Assembly: GCF_001500125.1 (NCBI RefSeq)
Contig: NZ_LQIV01000023.1
Coordinates: 62,001 to 126,000 of the forward strand
Reading direction: 5' to 3'
From: Mycobacterium sp. IS-1742
GTDB lineage: Bacteria; Actinomycetota; Actinomycetes; Mycobacteriales; Mycobacteriaceae
Length of the DNA stretch: 64,000 bases
Shown: in pieces, positions 9,034-16,122 of the stretch
Layout of the letters: each line of letters opens with the position of its first letter
Numbering within the stretch: the stretch's first letter is position 1
Made by a program: the position numbers and the translations under genes
The notes under the pieces: generated by a model
The model's database searches: none
Seen by the model: the letters and a program-made list of their open reading frames with translations, nothing else
What the model was told of the DNA's origin: nothing

Positions 9034-10215
9034 GTGCAACTGACTTTCGACGCCGACGTCGAAGCTTTCCGGGCCGAGTTCGTGGCGTTCCTCGACGCCA
9101 ACCAACCCGACGAGGCGGACGCGACGCAGCGCCCGCGGTCGTCGGCCGACCTGCCCGACTGGGCGCGTCGCTGGCAGCGCCTGCTGTTCGACAACGGCTG
9201 GCTGCTGCCCGGCCACCCGCCGGAGTTCGGCGGCCGCAACGCGACCATCCTGCAGCAGTACGCCTATCAGCTGGAATTGTCGCGGCGCCGCATCTATCAC
9301 AGCTTCAACCCGCAGGGAGTGGGGATCATCGCGGCGTCGCTGATCTCCTTCGGCACGCCCGAACAGCAGCAGAAGTGGGCGGTGCCGATACTGCGCGCCG
9401 AGATGACCGCAGCGCTCGGCATGAGCGAACCGGGCGCCGGGTCGGATCTCGCCTCGCTGCGCACCAGGGCGGTGCGCGCACCGGACTCCGGGCACTACGT
9501 CGTCAACGGACAGAAGGTGTGGACGTCGGGGGCCAGCGAAGCCGACGTCCTCCTCACGTTCGTGCGGACGGACCCGGACGCGGCCAAACACCGGGGGATC
9601 AGCGTGCTGATGATTCCCACCGATTCGCCCGGCGTGATCCGGCGACCGTTCGCCTCGATCTGTGATGCCGGAGAACTGGACTTCAACGAGGTCTTCTTTA
9701 ACGACGTCGAGGTGCCCGCGGAGAACCTGATCGGTCCCGAGAACGACGGTTGGCGGGTGGCCAACGGGTCGCTCGGACACGAGCGGACGATGCTGTGGCT
9801 CAGCTACGCCGACCGCCTGCAGGACCTCGTCGAAGACTTCCCGGTGCGCACCGCACTGGACCGCGACCGCTACGCCACGATGGTGATGGACTCCATGGCG
9901 CTGCGCCTGCTCGGCTCGGTCGCGCTCGCCAGGGCCGCCAGGGGAGTCGACGACGCCGCGGCGCTGTCGGTGCTCAAGCTGTTCGGCTCCGAGGCCGGAC
10001 AGACGGCCACCGAACGCGCCCTGGACGCCGTCGGCGTCGACGGCCTGGCCCACCCCACGACCGTCGGGCCGTGGACCCCGCTCAACCTCGACGCCTATTC
10101 GTGCGGGTGGTTCGAGCGCTACACCCGCACCTTCGCCGGCACCATCGCCGGCGGCACATCGGAGATCCAACGCAACATCATCGCCCAGCGACTGCTCGGC
10201 CTGCCCAGGAGTTAG
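9034..10215 (+). CDS. Acyl-CoA dehydrogenase (FadE)
   Basis: Acyl-CoA dehydrogenase of 393 residues, normal length, with MSEPGAGSDLASL (flavin-side loop) near residue 130 and the C-terminal GGTSEIQRNIIAQRLLGLPR. It introduces an alpha-beta double bond into an acyl-CoA with FAD. The start is GTG at 9034 after GGGAGT. The next gene, an enoyl-CoA hydratase 9 bases downstream, would add water to its product. It is divergent from a TetR and preceded by two palindromes. Substrate unknown. Confidence 0.9.
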   Translation: MQLTFDADVEAFRAEFVAFLDANQPDEADATQRPRSSADLPDWARRWQRLLFDNGWLLPGHPPEFGGRNATILQQYAYQLELSRRRIYHSFNPQGVGIIAASLISFGTPEQQQKWAVPILRAEMTAALGMSEPGAGSDLASLRTRAVRAPDSGHYVVNGQKVWTSGASEADVLLTFVRTDPDAAKHRGISVLMIPTDSPGVIRRPFASICDAGELDFNEVFFNDVEVPAENLIGPENDGWRVANGSLGHERTMLWLSYADRLQDLVEDFPVRTALDRDRYATMVMDSMALRLLGSVALARAARGVDDAAALSVLKLFGSEAGQTATERALDAVGVDGLAHPTTVGPWTPLNLDAYSCGWFERYTRTFAGTIAGGTSEIQRNIIAQRLLGLPRS

Positions 10216-10224
10216 AGGAGAGAC

Positions 10225-11007
10225 GTGTACATCGACTACGAGGTCGCCGACCGGATCGCGACCATCTCGCTGAACCGGCCCGAGGTCGCCAACGCGCAGA
10301 ACACCGAACTCCTCGACGAACTCGACGCGGCGTGGACGCGGGCCGCCGAGGACCCCGAGGTTGTGGTGATCGTATTGCGCGCCAACGGCAAACACTTCTC
10401 CGCCGGCCACGATCTGCGGGGCGGCGGCCCGGTGCCCGACAAGATCACCCTCGAGTTCATCATCGCCCACGAGTCCAAGCGCTACCTCGAGTACACGCTG
10501 CGCTGGCGCAATACGCCGAAGCCCTCGATCGCCGCGGTGCAGGGCCGCTGCATCTCCGGCGGACTGATGTTGTGCTGGCCGTGCGACCTGATCATCGCCG
10601 CCGACGACGCGCTGTTCTCCGATCCGGTGGCGCTCATGGGGATCGGTGGCGTCGAATACCACGGCCACACCTGGGAACTGGGGCCGCGCAAGGCCAAGGA
10701 GATCCTGTTCACCGGCCGTCCGCTGACCGCCGAGGAGGCCGAGCGCACCGGCATGGTGAACCGGGTCGTGCCCCGCGACGACCTCGACACCGAGACCCGC
10801 GCGCTGGCCGAGCAGATCGCCACGATGCCGCCGTTCGCACTGCGCCAGGCCAAGCGGGCGGTCAATCAGACCCTCGACGTGCAGGGGTTCTACGCAGCCA
10901 TCCAGTCGGTGTTCGACATCCACCAGACCGGCCACGGCAACGCATTGAGCGTCGGCGGATGGCCGGTGCTGGTGGATCTCGACAAGATGAAGAACACCGT
11001 CAAGTAG
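10225..11007 (+). CDS. Enoyl-CoA hydratase/isomerase family protein
   Basis: Crotonase-fold protein of 260 residues. It has the oxyanion-hole segments HFSAGHDLRG (near residue 55) and ISGGLMLCWPCDLIIAADDA (near residue 110). It should hydrate or isomerise an enoyl-CoA made by the dehydrogenase just upstream. GAGGAGA lies before the GTG start. The gene ends 22 bases before the left inverted repeat of the DUF559 cassette. Confidence 0.9.
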   Translation: MYIDYEVADRIATISLNRPEVANAQNTELLDELDAAWTRAAEDPEVVVIVLRANGKHFSAGHDLRGGGPVPDKITLEFIIAHESKRYLEYTLRWRNTPKPSIAAVQGRCISGGLMLCWPCDLIIAADDALFSDPVALMGIGGVEYHGHTWELGPRKAKEILFTGRPLTAEEAERTGMVNRVVPRDDLDTETRALAEQIATMPPFALRQAKRAVNQTLDVQGFYAAIQSVFDIHQTGHGNALSVGGWPVLVDLDKMKNTVK

Positions 11008-11028
11008 CGGGTCCTGCCGCACCTCCTT

Positions 11029-11089
11029 CCGCGAGCGTGCGTGTCCACGCACGACACGCCGGGAATCTCTCGGATTTTGCGCACCGTCA
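11029..11089 (+). repeat. Left copy of ~61-base inverted repeat flanking the DUF559 gene
   Basis: Begins CCGCGAGCGTGCGTGTC. Compared with the reverse complement of 12062-12122, the outer 32 bases match at 29 positions; the inner part is weaker, about 45 of 62 in all by hand count. The stop codon of the DUF559 gene lies inside the inner end of this copy. Confidence 0.75.
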
Positions 11090-11980
11090 CGCGGCGCGCG
11101 CGTGCCGCAGTTGCTGGTCGATGCGGGCCACTAACTCCCGTGGGCGGTGTCGGACGTCCTCGAAGACGATCGGGATGACCACCCAGCCGACATCCATCAG
11201 CGCTGCCTGACGGCGACGGTCCCGGGTCATCGCATCCGGGCCGCTGTGCCAATCCACCCCGTCGTACTCGGCTGCGACGCGACAATCGGGCCACGCGAAG
11301 TCGAGGCGGCGCAACTCGCCGTTGCCGTCCACGATCTCGTACTGCAGCTCGGGAGCCGGTAGTCCGCCGTCGATCATGGCGAGCCGAGCCTCGCTCTCCA
11401 TCGGCGACTCCGCCCGTGGATCGGCGAGGGCCAGCAGGTCGCGGACAGCGACGATGCCGCGCCGGCCGGCCTGTTCGATTGCGGCGCTCCACAACTGACC
11501 CCGGTTGACGGTGCCGCTCCGAAGCGCTGCGTCGAGGGTGGCCAATGCGCGCGGACGGCGAAGCCCGCGCGCCACTTCAACGGCTGTCCAGGCGGGTGCC
11601 GTCGCGCGCCGCTCACCGGCTGACACGAGTGGTGCGCCGTCACGGCGATGGACAACCAACCCGTCGGCCGGGCGCAACTGGTGTCCGGGCGGATTGAGCA
11701 CATGCAGGTCCCTGGGCTCTTCGGTGTCGAACCCGAACAGGGCCGCCGCGGTCGCCAGGCACACCGCGACCTTCGTGCCACTCGTCAGGTCAAGTGCCCG
11801 CAGCCGTAGCTCGTCGGTGGGTTCGCCGAGGCAGTACACACCGTGCCAGATCCGCTCGAGGTACCTGCGCTTCACCGACTCGAACTCGTGACGCGATGCG
11901 ACTGCGAGGATCTGCCCGCTCGCCGCGACGCCGCCCTGCCGATCGAACAACCGCTGCAGCACCGGGTCCATGGCGGCCAT
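11087..11980 (-). CDS. DUF559 / Vsr-like endonuclease-fold protein (AbiEi-type N-terminus)
   Basis: Protein of 297 residues. The first ~80 residues look like a winged-helix AbiEi-like region (GQILAVASRHEFESVKRRYLERIWHGVY then ATAAALFGFDTEE), and the last ~110 contain a PD-(D/E)XK-like pattern: ESEARLAMIDGG, RRLDFAWPDCRVAAEYDG, then DRRRQAALMDVGWVVIPI. This pattern is known in DUF559 proteins related to the Vsr mismatch endonuclease. Start is ATG at 11980 or in-frame ATG 11971. It stands alone between two inverted repeats, unrelated to the catabolic genes around it. Nuclease activity and toxin/antitoxin role are inferred only. Confidence 0.72.
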   Translation of the reverse strand: MAAMDPVLQRLFDRQGGVAASGQILAVASRHEFESVKRRYLERIWHGVYCLGEPTDELRLRALDLTSGTKVAVCLATAAALFGFDTEEPRDLHVLNPPGHQLRPADGLVVHRRDGAPLVSAGERRATAPAWTAVEVARGLRRPRALATLDAALRSGTVNRGQLWSAAIEQAGRRGIVAVRDLLALADPRAESPMESEARLAMIDGGLPAPELQYEIVDGNGELRRLDFAWPDCRVAAEYDGVDWHSGPDAMTRDRRRQAALMDVGWVVIPIVFEDVRHRPRELVARIDQQLRHARAA

Positions 11981-12061
11981 CGTCGGGGAAATCGGCCGGC
12001 GTGCGAACTACCGAATGCGGTAGCTGTGCATGGAATGGTCGCTGTGCACAGTCACTCCGCA

Positions 12062-12122
12062 CGAGCGTGCGCAAACGCTCGTAATCTCGCGGCGTGTCGT
12101 GTGCAGACACGCACGCTCGCGG
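12062..12122 (-). repeat. Right copy of ~61-base inverted repeat flanking the DUF559 gene
   Basis: Reverse complement of this copy begins CCGCGAGCGTGCGTGTCTGC and aligns with 11029-11089. The copy also has its own 10-base terminal arms, CGAGCGTGCG at 12062 and CGCACGCTCG ending at 12119. It ends 10 bases from the stop of the minus-strand acyl-CoA dehydrogenase, outside the DUF559 gene. Confidence 0.75.
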
Positions 12123-12132
12123 GGAGGAAGTG

Positions 12133-12936
12133 CTAGAGGTTCGCCAGCCGGGGCGCCGAACCGCGCGCCCGCAGACCCGCGCCCGCCCGGCGCGCGAGTT
12201 CTTTTGAGCTGCCCAGTAATCCGTCGAGCACCAGCGCCCGCTTCACATGCACGTGCAGATCGTGTTCGGCGGTGAACCCGATTCCGGCGAGCACCTGTTG
12301 GCAGTTCTTCGCCGCCGTCAGCGCCGCCTTGCCCGCAGCCGCCTTGGCGAGCAGCGCGGTCAGGTCGGGGTTCTCCGACCCGGGCAGGGTCAGCGTCGCC
12401 TCGGCGCCCTCGATCGCCACCAGCGTCTCGGCCAACCGGTGCCGGACGGCCTGGAACTGGGCGATCGGCTTGCCGAACTGCACCCGGTCGCGCGCGTGCG
12501 TGCAGGCGAGCGTCAGCATCGCCCGCGCCGATCCGACCAGCCACCAGCCGACCGCCAGGCGGGCCTCGGCCACCCGGATCGGATAGCCCTCCTCCTCGCG
12601 GCGCAGCGGCAGTCCGCCCAGCGTCGAGTTGGGGGCCGTCCCGATGCGGTCCCACACCACCCACGCGTTACCCGCGTACGGCAGGGGCAGTTCCACCGTG
12701 TCGCCGATCGTGTTCCCGGTCGCGTGCAACACCACGTCGACGAGAGCCGATGCGTGCGAACCGGTTTCACCGAGCAACCGGAACACCAGCGGCACCGCGG
12801 TCTCGGGCATGTCGGTCAGCATCTCGGCCCACCCGAGTTCGGTGAGCGCGGCGTCGAGATCGGGACCCGACGACGACAGCATGGTCTTGCGCAGGGACGT
12901 TTCGAGCATGTCGAGTGACTGCTGGTCCACGGTCAC
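12133..12936 (-). CDS. Short acyl-CoA dehydrogenase-like subunit
   Basis: Protein of 267 residues, about 110 shorter than a normal acyl-CoA dehydrogenase: the N-terminal and middle beta-domain are reduced, while the C-terminal helical domain is clear (ARDRVQFGKPIAQFQAVRH, then QVLAGIGFTAEHDLHVHVKR). Start is GTG at 12936, overlapping the stop of the full-length dehydrogenase upstream (GTGA). In mycobacterial steroid catabolism, adjacent FadE pairs form mixed tetramers with one catalytic half each; this pair may do the same. It is the last gene of the operon that starts at 18003. Confidence 0.83.
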   Translation of the reverse strand: MTVDQQSLDMLETSLRKTMLSSSGPDLDAALTELGWAEMLTDMPETAVPLVFRLLGETGSHASALVDVVLHATGNTIGDTVELPLPYAGNAWVVWDRIGTAPNSTLGGLPLRREEEGYPIRVAEARLAVGWWLVGSARAMLTLACTHARDRVQFGKPIAQFQAVRHRLAETLVAIEGAEATLTLPGSENPDLTALLAKAAAGKAALTAAKNCQQVLAGIGFTAEHDLHVHVKRALVLDGLLGSSKELARRAGAGLRARGSAPRLANL

Positions 12937-14054
12937 TCCTTCCCGAGGTCGAGCAGGCGGCGGGCGATGATGTTGCGCTGCACCTCGGCGGTGCCGCCGT
13001 AGATGGTGGCCGCCCGCGAGTACAGGTACTCGGTGCGCCATTCGGTGTCGTCGAGTTCGACTGCGCCGGGCAACAGGTCCCGCGCGGTGTCGTAGAGGAG
13101 CTGCTCGGCGCCGGCCAGCAGGACCTTGTCGATCGACGTGTCCGGCCCGAGCCGCCCACCCCCGGCCAACCGGTGCTGGGTGGCGCGGGAACGGCACCGC
13201 AGCGTGTGCAGCGCCAGATACACGTCGCCCATGTCGGTGTCCACGGCCTGACCGATCCGCTTGACCTCGCCGACGAGCGCGTCGAACCGCGAATACAGAT
13301 AGGCGATGCGCTGCCAGAAACACGTGGACCGTTCGTAGGGCAGCAGGTCCATCGCCAGCTTCCACCCGTCACCGGGCTTTCCCAGCATGCGGTCGGCGCC
13401 GACCACCACGTCGTCGAAGTACACCTCGCAGAACTCGTCGACGCCGTGCATGGTGTGCAGCGGACGCACCGTGATCCCGGGGGTGTCGAGGTCCACGAAG
13501 AACGCGGTGATCGCCTCGTGGTCGGGAGTGTCCGGGCCGCCGGTGCGAGTGAGCAGGATGCAGCGGTGCGAGTACTGCGCGAAGCTGGTCCACACCTTCT
13601 GGCCGTTGATGATCCACGTGTCGCCCTGCTGCACCGCTCGGGTGGTCAGCGAGGCCAGGTCGCTGCCGGAGCCCGGTTCGGAAAACCCTTGGCACCATTG
13701 CTCTTCACCGCTGAGCAGTTTCGGCACCATCTCGGCGGCCAGTTCGGGCGACGCGTAGTCGATCATCGTCGGGGCGAGCACCTCGAGCATGGAATACGGC
13801 CCCGGCTCGGCCAGCCGGCGGCCGACCACCTCTTCGCCGACGATGGCGCGCAGGATCGCGGGCCCGCCCAGCCCGCCGGCACTCTCGGGCCAGCCGTAGC
13901 GCATCCAGTCGGCGTCGTAGAGCGCGCGCTGGACCCGGGCGAACTGCCGCAGGTGGCCCTGCAGCGAATGGTCGTCCGGCGGCGTGAGATCGTTCTCGTC
14001 CAGCCAGGTCCGAAGTGCCGTGCGGAATGCGGCCGGCTCCAGGAGGTCGGTCAT
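12933..14054 (-). CDS. Acyl-CoA dehydrogenase (FadE)
   Basis: Acyl-CoA dehydrogenase of 373 residues, with QGFSEPGSGSDLASL near residue 120, the WTSFAQYSHRCILLTRT segment and the C-terminal IYGGTAEVQRNIIARRLLDLGKE. Start is ATG at 14054, overlapping the SnoaL-like gene stop (ATGA). It is followed by a short dehydrogenase-like partner with a 4-base overlap, so a heteromeric enzyme is likely. It should act on an acyl-CoA made downstream of the Rieske/amidohydrolase steps. Confidence 0.9.
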   Translation of the reverse strand: MTDLLEPAAFRTALRTWLDENDLTPPDDHSLQGHLRQFARVQRALYDADWMRYGWPESAGGLGGPAILRAIVGEEVVGRRLAEPGPYSMLEVLAPTMIDYASPELAAEMVPKLLSGEEQWCQGFSEPGSGSDLASLTTRAVQQGDTWIINGQKVWTSFAQYSHRCILLTRTGGPDTPDHEAITAFFVDLDTPGITVRPLHTMHGVDEFCEVYFDDVVVGADRMLGKPGDGWKLAMDLLPYERSTCFWQRIAYLYSRFDALVGEVKRIGQAVDTDMGDVYLALHTLRCRSRATQHRLAGGGRLGPDTSIDKVLLAGAEQLLYDTARDLLPGAVELDDTEWRTEYLYSRAATIYGGTAEVQRNIIARRLLDLGKE

Positions 14055-14488
14055 CCCGCCTCCGGTCTCCCGATCGCGTGCGGGCGCCCGGAGTCGTGGT
14101 CGCCGCTGCGCCGGATGAACGTCATCGCACGGGTTTTCAGCCGCCAGCCGCCCTCGGTGCGGACGTAGGTGTCGTCGTAATAGCCGATGCGCATGTCGTG
14201 CTTGGAATGCTCGATGAAACACAGCGGCTGGGTGCCACTCGCCGTGTCGGCGCCCTCCGTCAGATCCACCAGCGCGGTGCCGGTCATGAACAGCCCCTTG
14301 GGCGCGGCGTCCACCAGCACGGGGAATCGGTTGAGGGTGTAGGTCTCGCCGAACGCGCTGTAGGTGCCGTCGGGGGTGAAGACACTGGTCAGCCCGTCGA
14401 TGTCGCCCTGGGTGATGGTGACGGCGTACTTGGCGAGCAGCTGCTGGATCTCGACCAGATCCTCAGTGCGTGTGGGTGTCGTGCTCAT
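14051..14488 (-). CDS. SnoaL/NTF2-like protein
   Basis: Protein of 145 residues with the NTF2-like start EDLVEIQQLLAKYAVTITQGDIDGL and the later RIGYYDDTYVRTEGGWRLKTR. The SnoaL_4 group includes small isomerases, dehydratases and beta subunits of ring-hydroxylating oxygenases. It overlaps the amidohydrolase upstream by 26 bases and the acyl-CoA dehydrogenase downstream by 4. Whether it is an enzyme or an oxygenase beta-like subunit cannot be told. Confidence 0.8.
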   Translation of the reverse strand: MSTTPTRTEDLVEIQQLLAKYAVTITQGDIDGLTSVFTPDGTYSAFGETYTLNRFPVLVDAAPKGLFMTGTALVDLTEGADTASGTQPLCFIEHSKHDMRIGYYDDTYVRTEGGWRLKTRAMTFIRRSGDHDSGRPHAIGRPEAG

Positions 14489-15698
14489 TCTTGTAGACCT
14501 TACCGCCCTTCATTACAAAGTTGACTTCCCGTGTAACGCCGATGTCTGCCAGTGGGTCGCCGGGGACGGCGATGATGTCGGCGAGCAGCCCCTCGGCCAA
14601 CCGGCCGCGGTCGGTGACGTCGATCAGGTCGGCGGCCACGACGGTCGCCGCCCGCAGCACCGCGGCGGGCGGCATTCCCCAGTCGACGAGCGTGACGAGC
14701 TCATCGGCGTTGCGGCCGTGGGGGATCGCCGGTGCGTCGGTGCCGACGGCGATCTTCACCCCCGCCTCGTAGGCGGCCTTGATCGACGTGCGTGCCTTGG
14801 GGAACATCTCGGCGGCCTTGGCCTGCAGCTCCGGTGGCGCCTTCGAGACGTCCATGTACTCGGCCAGCCGCCGGGTGGTCACCAGGAACCGGTCGTTGTC
14901 GACCAGCATCTGGATGGCCTCGTCGTCCATCAGGAAGCCGTGTTCGATGCAGTCGATGCCGCAGGCGACGGCGTGTTTGACGGCCTCGGCGCCGTGGGTG
15001 TGCGCGGCCACCCGCAGGCCGCGCCGGTGCGCCTCGTCGACGATGGCGCGCAGCTCCTCGTCCGAATAGTGTTGTGCGCCGGCCTCACCCGTCAGTGACA
15101 TCACGCCGCCCGATACGCACACCTTGATCAGCTGGGCGCCGTGCTTGATCTGGTAGCGCACCGCCTTGCGGATCTCGTCGATCCCGTTGGCGATGCCCTC
15201 CTCGACCGTCAGCTCCAGGGCGCCCGGCATGAACGCGGCGAACATGGTCGGGTCGAGGTGCCCGCCGGTGGGGGTGATCGCGTGGCCCGCGGGGACGACC
15301 CGTGGACCGTCGATCCAGCCGGCGTCGATGGCCTTACCCAGCGCGACGTCGAGCAGGTAGCCGCCCGTCTTCACGAACAGCCCGAGGTTGCGCACGGTGG
15401 TGAACCCGGCCCGCAGGGTGCGGCGGGCGTTGCCGACCGCGCGCAGCACTCGGGTGGGCGGATCGTCCTGCACCTGCGACAGGCCCGGGTTCTCCCCGCG
15501 CCCGCCCATCAGGAGGTTGACCTCCATGTCCATCAGGCCGGGCAGCAGGATCGAGTCGCCGAGGTCGATGACCTCGGCGCCCTCGGGCGGCTCCCCGCCG
15601 ACGGAGTGGATCCGGTCGCCGTCGACGTGCACGGTGCCTGGGCGGACGATCTCCCCGGCGTCGACGTCGAGGAGGCCCGCGGCTTTGAGGGTCAGCAT
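14463..15698 (-). CDS. Amidohydrolase-family protein lacking the HxH metal motif
   Basis: Protein of 411 residues in the prolidase-like amidohydrolase group. Core residues are present: carboxylated-Lys candidate K192 (LIKVCVSGG), H233 (VAAHTHG), H253 (CIEHGF) and D321 (VGTDAPAIPHG). The strand-1 HxH motif, normally in a PGLIDxHxH context, reads PGLMDMEVN, with E59 and N61 replacing both His. The paralogue at 50415 has the same change (MDMELN), so it is not a sequencing error. The metal site must therefore differ. The start is ATG at 15698 with a weak ribosome site. It may hydrolyse an amide, lactone or ring-opened product. Confidence 0.87.
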   Translation of the reverse strand: MLTLKAAGLLDVDAGEIVRPGTVHVDGDRIHSVGGEPPEGAEVIDLGDSILLPGLMDMEVNLLMGGRGENPGLSQVQDDPPTRVLRAVGNARRTLRAGFTTVRNLGLFVKTGGYLLDVALGKAIDAGWIDGPRVVPAGHAITPTGGHLDPTMFAAFMPGALELTVEEGIANGIDEIRKAVRYQIKHGAQLIKVCVSGGVMSLTGEAGAQHYSDEELRAIVDEAHRRGLRVAAHTHGAEAVKHAVACGIDCIEHGFLMDDEAIQMLVDNDRFLVTTRRLAEYMDVSKAPPELQAKAAEMFPKARTSIKAAYEAGVKIAVGTDAPAIPHGRNADELVTLVDWGMPPAAVLRAATVVAADLIDVTDRGRLAEGLLADIIAVPGDPLADIGVTREVNFVMKGGKVYKNEHDTHTH

Positions 15699-15792
15699 GG
15701 CTGCGCCGACACTACGGTTGTCGACGGAATTCGGGCGGTTTTCGTCAGAAACCGTGGTCTCGGCAGGGGTTTCGGCGATCCGTCACCCACCG

Positions 15793-16122
15793 CTAGACCA
15801 CCGGCTCCTTGATCAGGTTGATGTAGGCCGCGCCGCTGTCGAGCACGCGCGGCTGCTTCCACACCTCGACGGGGAAGCTCACCATCACGATCGACTGGCC
15901 CAGGTGCACGAGCGCCTTCGCGTCGTCGGGCATGCTCGCCAGCGGAAAGCGAGCGTCGACGTACACCATGATGTCCTCGAGTCGCGCCATGCCGGCGTCG
16001 TAGAGGTCCTGCATCTCCTCCATCGTGGAGTTCAGCCGCTTCTGGTAGCGCTCCTCCTCGGTGGGCAGGCACCAGTCCGCGAACCGTTCCAGGTCGGCGA
16101 ATTCCTCGGGCAGCTTAGGCAT
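15793..16122 (-). CDS. Small Rieske-associated protein (paralogue 1 of 4)
   Basis: Protein of 109 residues with no family I recognise. Pattern shared with 33324, 50065 and 55402: P-EF--LE-F, then ER--KRLNSTMEEM--LYD, MPDD, and VEVWKQPRV-DSG. It looks all-helical, with no signal peptide or membrane segment. Start is ATG at 16122 after GAAGGAA, overlapping the end of the Rieske gene by 8 bases. The constant pairing suggests a subunit or chaperone of the oxygenase. It is not the NTF2-fold beta subunit of classical dioxygenases. Confidence 0.85.
   Translation of the reverse strand: MPKLPEEFADLERFADWCLPTEEERYQKRLNSTMEEMQDLYDAGMARLEDIMVYVDARFPLASMPDDAKALVHLGQSIVMVSFPVEVWKQPRVLDSGAAYINLIKEPVV

Noticed and set aside
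8986..11052. A 688-codon antisense open frame over acyl-CoA dehydrogenase and hydratase genes
   Set aside because: His/Arg/Gly/Val-rich shadow with no recognisable domain; the plus-strand genes have clear family motifs.
15736..15754. Hairpin CGGTTT...AAACCG between the partner and amidohydrolase genes
   Set aside because: Only 6-base arms inside an operon; may be chance, and no evidence of termination.
15793..16122. Calling the ~110-aa partner a classical dioxygenase beta subunit
   Set aside because: Too short and apparently all-helical; lacks the NTF2 pattern, which is seen instead in 61790 and 62311.
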